From Streptomyces toyocaensis (lineage in GTDB: Bacteria; Actinomycetota; Actinomycetes; Streptomycetales; Streptomycetaceae): DNA of 64,000 bases. Under the pieces are notes generated by a model. It saw only the letters and a list, made by a program, of their open reading frames with translations. It had not been told where the DNA came from and ran no database searches. The translations under genes were made by a program, and so were the position numbers. The DNA is taken from assembly GCF_000725125.1 (NCBI RefSeq), contig NZ_JFCB01000002.1, positions 186,001-250,000 of the forward strand, written 5' to 3'. Every line of letters starts with the position of its first letter. Positions within the stretch are counted from its first letter, which is position 1. Shown one piece after another: positions 62,599-64,000 of the stretch.

Positions 62599-64000
62599 CT
62601 ACCGGGCGGGCCCGTCCGCCTCCTGCAGGTCCCGCAGGAGTCTGCGCTCGGCCGGCGTGAACTGAGGACGGTCGGGCCGGGGACGCAACGGTCCGACCAG
62701 AGCCGTCAGCAACACGCCGGGCCGCACCAGCGATGCGGGCGTGGCCTGGAGGGTCAGGACGTCGGTCAGGGCCGTGGCGGCGTGGAACGAGCCCGTCGCG
62801 GTGCGCGACAGACGGCTGACGTAGCGGTGCAGCAGACGGTCGGCGACGGTCGGGGTCCTCCCGGTGGTCGTCCGGAAGTGGATGTCCGTCCCCACGGCCA
62901 GGGTCCACGCCGTGTCGACGCACGTACCGATGGCGCGCTGGGCACGGCGGGCGAGGCCCGGTGCCGGGCCCGCCGCGTACACGTCGCGCAGGGCGACGGC
63001 ACCCTGGGCGGCCGCCGACATGCCCTGCCCGTGGAGCGGGTTGAATGCCGCGACGGCATCGCCCAGGACCACCAGACCCTCCGGCCACGGGGTCAGCCGC
63101 TCGTAGTGGTGACGCCGGTTGGCGGTGCTGTGGGTGACGCTGACATCGGTGAGCGGTTCGGCGTGCTTGAGGAGATCCGCCATGACGGGATGGCGCAGCG
63201 TGCGCGCGTAGGCCTCGAAGGCGTCCGGGTCGGCGGTGGGGTGCGCGCCCGGGGCGCCCATCAGGCTGACGTGCCAGCGGTCCCCTTCGACCGGCAGGAT
63301 CCCCCCGGCGTTGGCCGGCCGGGGCAGACGCGGGTCGGCCTGCACAGCGACGACCGGCCAGCCGGTGGTCGGGACCGGCGCGCGGAAGAAGCGACTGGCA
63401 TAGGCGAGACCGGAGTCGACGTGGTCCTCCGTCAGCCCGGTGATCCCCAGCTCCGCCAGCCACCGCGGCATGCGGGAGGCACGGCCGGACGCGTCGACGA
63501 CGAGATCCGCGCGCAGCTCCCTCTCCGTGCCGTCGGCGCCGCGTACCCGCACGCCCGTGACGCGCCGGCGGTCGCCGAGGAGGGCGACGGCCCTGGTGTG
63601 GGTGCGCACGCCGACCCGGGGGTCCTTGAGGACCTGTCCGCGGACGACGGAGTCGGTCAGGTCCCGGCTCGCCGTGATCACGTAGTGGGTGGCGCGTTTC
63701 CAGCGGCGGTACCAGCCCTCGGGCGAGTGGATGACCATGTTGGTGGTCACCGGTACGCGATGGGCGCCCGCGGCCAGCAGCAGGCCGGTCGTGCCGGGCA
63801 GCAGCGTCTCGATGGCCTCGGCGCCACCGGACTGAAGAAAGTGGATGTGCACCGCCTGGGGTACCCCCGTGCGCGGGGCGGGGCCCTCGGGCAGCTCGTG
63901 GGCCTCGACGATCTCGACGGAGTCGACGTGCTCCTTGACGGCGGCCGCGGCGAGCATGCCCGCGATGCTGCCCCCGACGACCACGGCACGGACGGGAGCG
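62599..64000 (-). CDS. FAD-dependent monooxygenase/oxidoreductase (N-terminus outside window)
   Basis: Partial protein of more than 465 residues whose start lies beyond the right edge. It opens with the dinucleotide-binding fold RAVVVGGSIAGMLAA, has the DxxxR-type middle segment (DLVVDASGRASRMPRWL) and the FAD ribityl motif VVLGDAVAAFNPLHGQGMS. This is the group A flavin hydroxylase/epoxidase plan. Substrate unknown; no partner genes are visible to the left. Confidence 0.88.
   Translation of the reverse strand, partial: APVRAVVVGGSIAGMLAAAAVKEHVDSVEIVEAHELPEGPAPRTGVPQAVHIHFLQSGGAEAIETLLPGTTGLLLAAGAHRVPVTTNMVIHSPEGWYRRWKRATHYVITASRDLTDSVVRGQVLKDPRVGVRTHTRAVALLGDRRRVTGVRVRGADGTERELRADLVVDASGRASRMPRWLAELGITGLTEDHVDSGLAYASRFFRAPVPTTGWPVVAVQADPRLPRPANAGGILPVEGDRWHVSLMGAPGAHPTADPDAFEAYARTLRHPVMADLLKHAEPLTDVSVTHSTANRRHHYERLTPWPEGLVVLGDAVAAFNPLHGQGMSAAAQGAVALRDVYAAGPAPGLARRAQRAIGTCVDTAWTLAVGTDIHFRTTTGRTPTVADRLLHRYVSRLSRTATGSFHAATALTDVLTLQATPASLVRPGVLLTALVGPLRPRPDRPQFTPAERRLLRDLQEADGPAR

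Overview
The window is high-GC actinobacterial DNA and almost certainly Streptomyces. The reasons are extreme third-position GC, GTG and TTG starts, dense ATGA gene overlaps, secreted cellulose-degrading enzymes with CBM2 domains, CebR-type palindromes, a LacI/CebEFG/BglC-like cellobiose operon, and a large biosynthetic gene cluster. No rRNA, tRNA, CRISPR array or insertion sequence was seen.

Layout. 1-9460 is ordinary chromosome: a DEAD-box helicase (cut by the window edge), a TauE-like transporter, PPK2, an AI-2E-family membrane protein, an aminotransferase-V protein, a DUF1990 protein and an acyl-CoA ligase, with two decayed genes between them (a GH31 xylosidase/glucosidase and an acetyltransferase tail). 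9564-15957 holds a VWA lipoprotein, a secreted LPMO and GH12 cellulase behind CebR-type boxes, a LacI regulator and a secreted serine protease.

The accessory core is 16177-50466, with P450 and exporter genes inside it. It combines four parts. (i) A minus-strand, translationally coupled run encodes a LanB-like glutamylation-domain protein, a stand-alone adenylation domain, a PLP enzyme of the threonine-dehydratase fold and a stand-alone carrier protein, followed after a short gap by a second LanB-like protein. (ii) An MbtH protein and a phosphopantetheinyl transferase lie divergently. (iii) A LanM-type synthetase is followed by a 65-aa candidate precursor. The LanM kinase/eliminase motifs are intact, but all three expected cyclase zinc ligands are replaced. 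The last 22 residues of the candidate precursor hold eight Ser/Thr and no Cys. (iv) A four-module NRPS (C-A-T-C-A-T and C-A-T-C-A-T-TE) is followed by a P450 and an MFS exporter. Three LuxR-type regulators sit around the LanM gene. My reading is a hybrid or twin RiPP/NRPS locus in which a ribosomal peptide may be dehydrated without thioether ring formation and LanB-like enzymes work next to an A-domain/carrier-protein pair. The parts are seen in the sequence; their cooperation is inference.

50692-54927 carries a PAS/PP2C phosphatase, a possible small ORF, an MGT-like glycosyltransferase and a GNAT acetyltransferase, the last two separated by a perfect 38-bp palindrome. 55123-61268 is a LacI regulator divergent from a solute-binding protein, two permeases and a GH1 beta-glucosidase (cebR-cebEFG-bglC arrangement). 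Its intergenic region has a perfect 17-bp inverted repeat that differs from the CebR boxes near the GH12 gene. 61402-64000 ends with RidA, an HxlR regulator, a small membrane protein and an FAD monooxygenase cut by the window edge.
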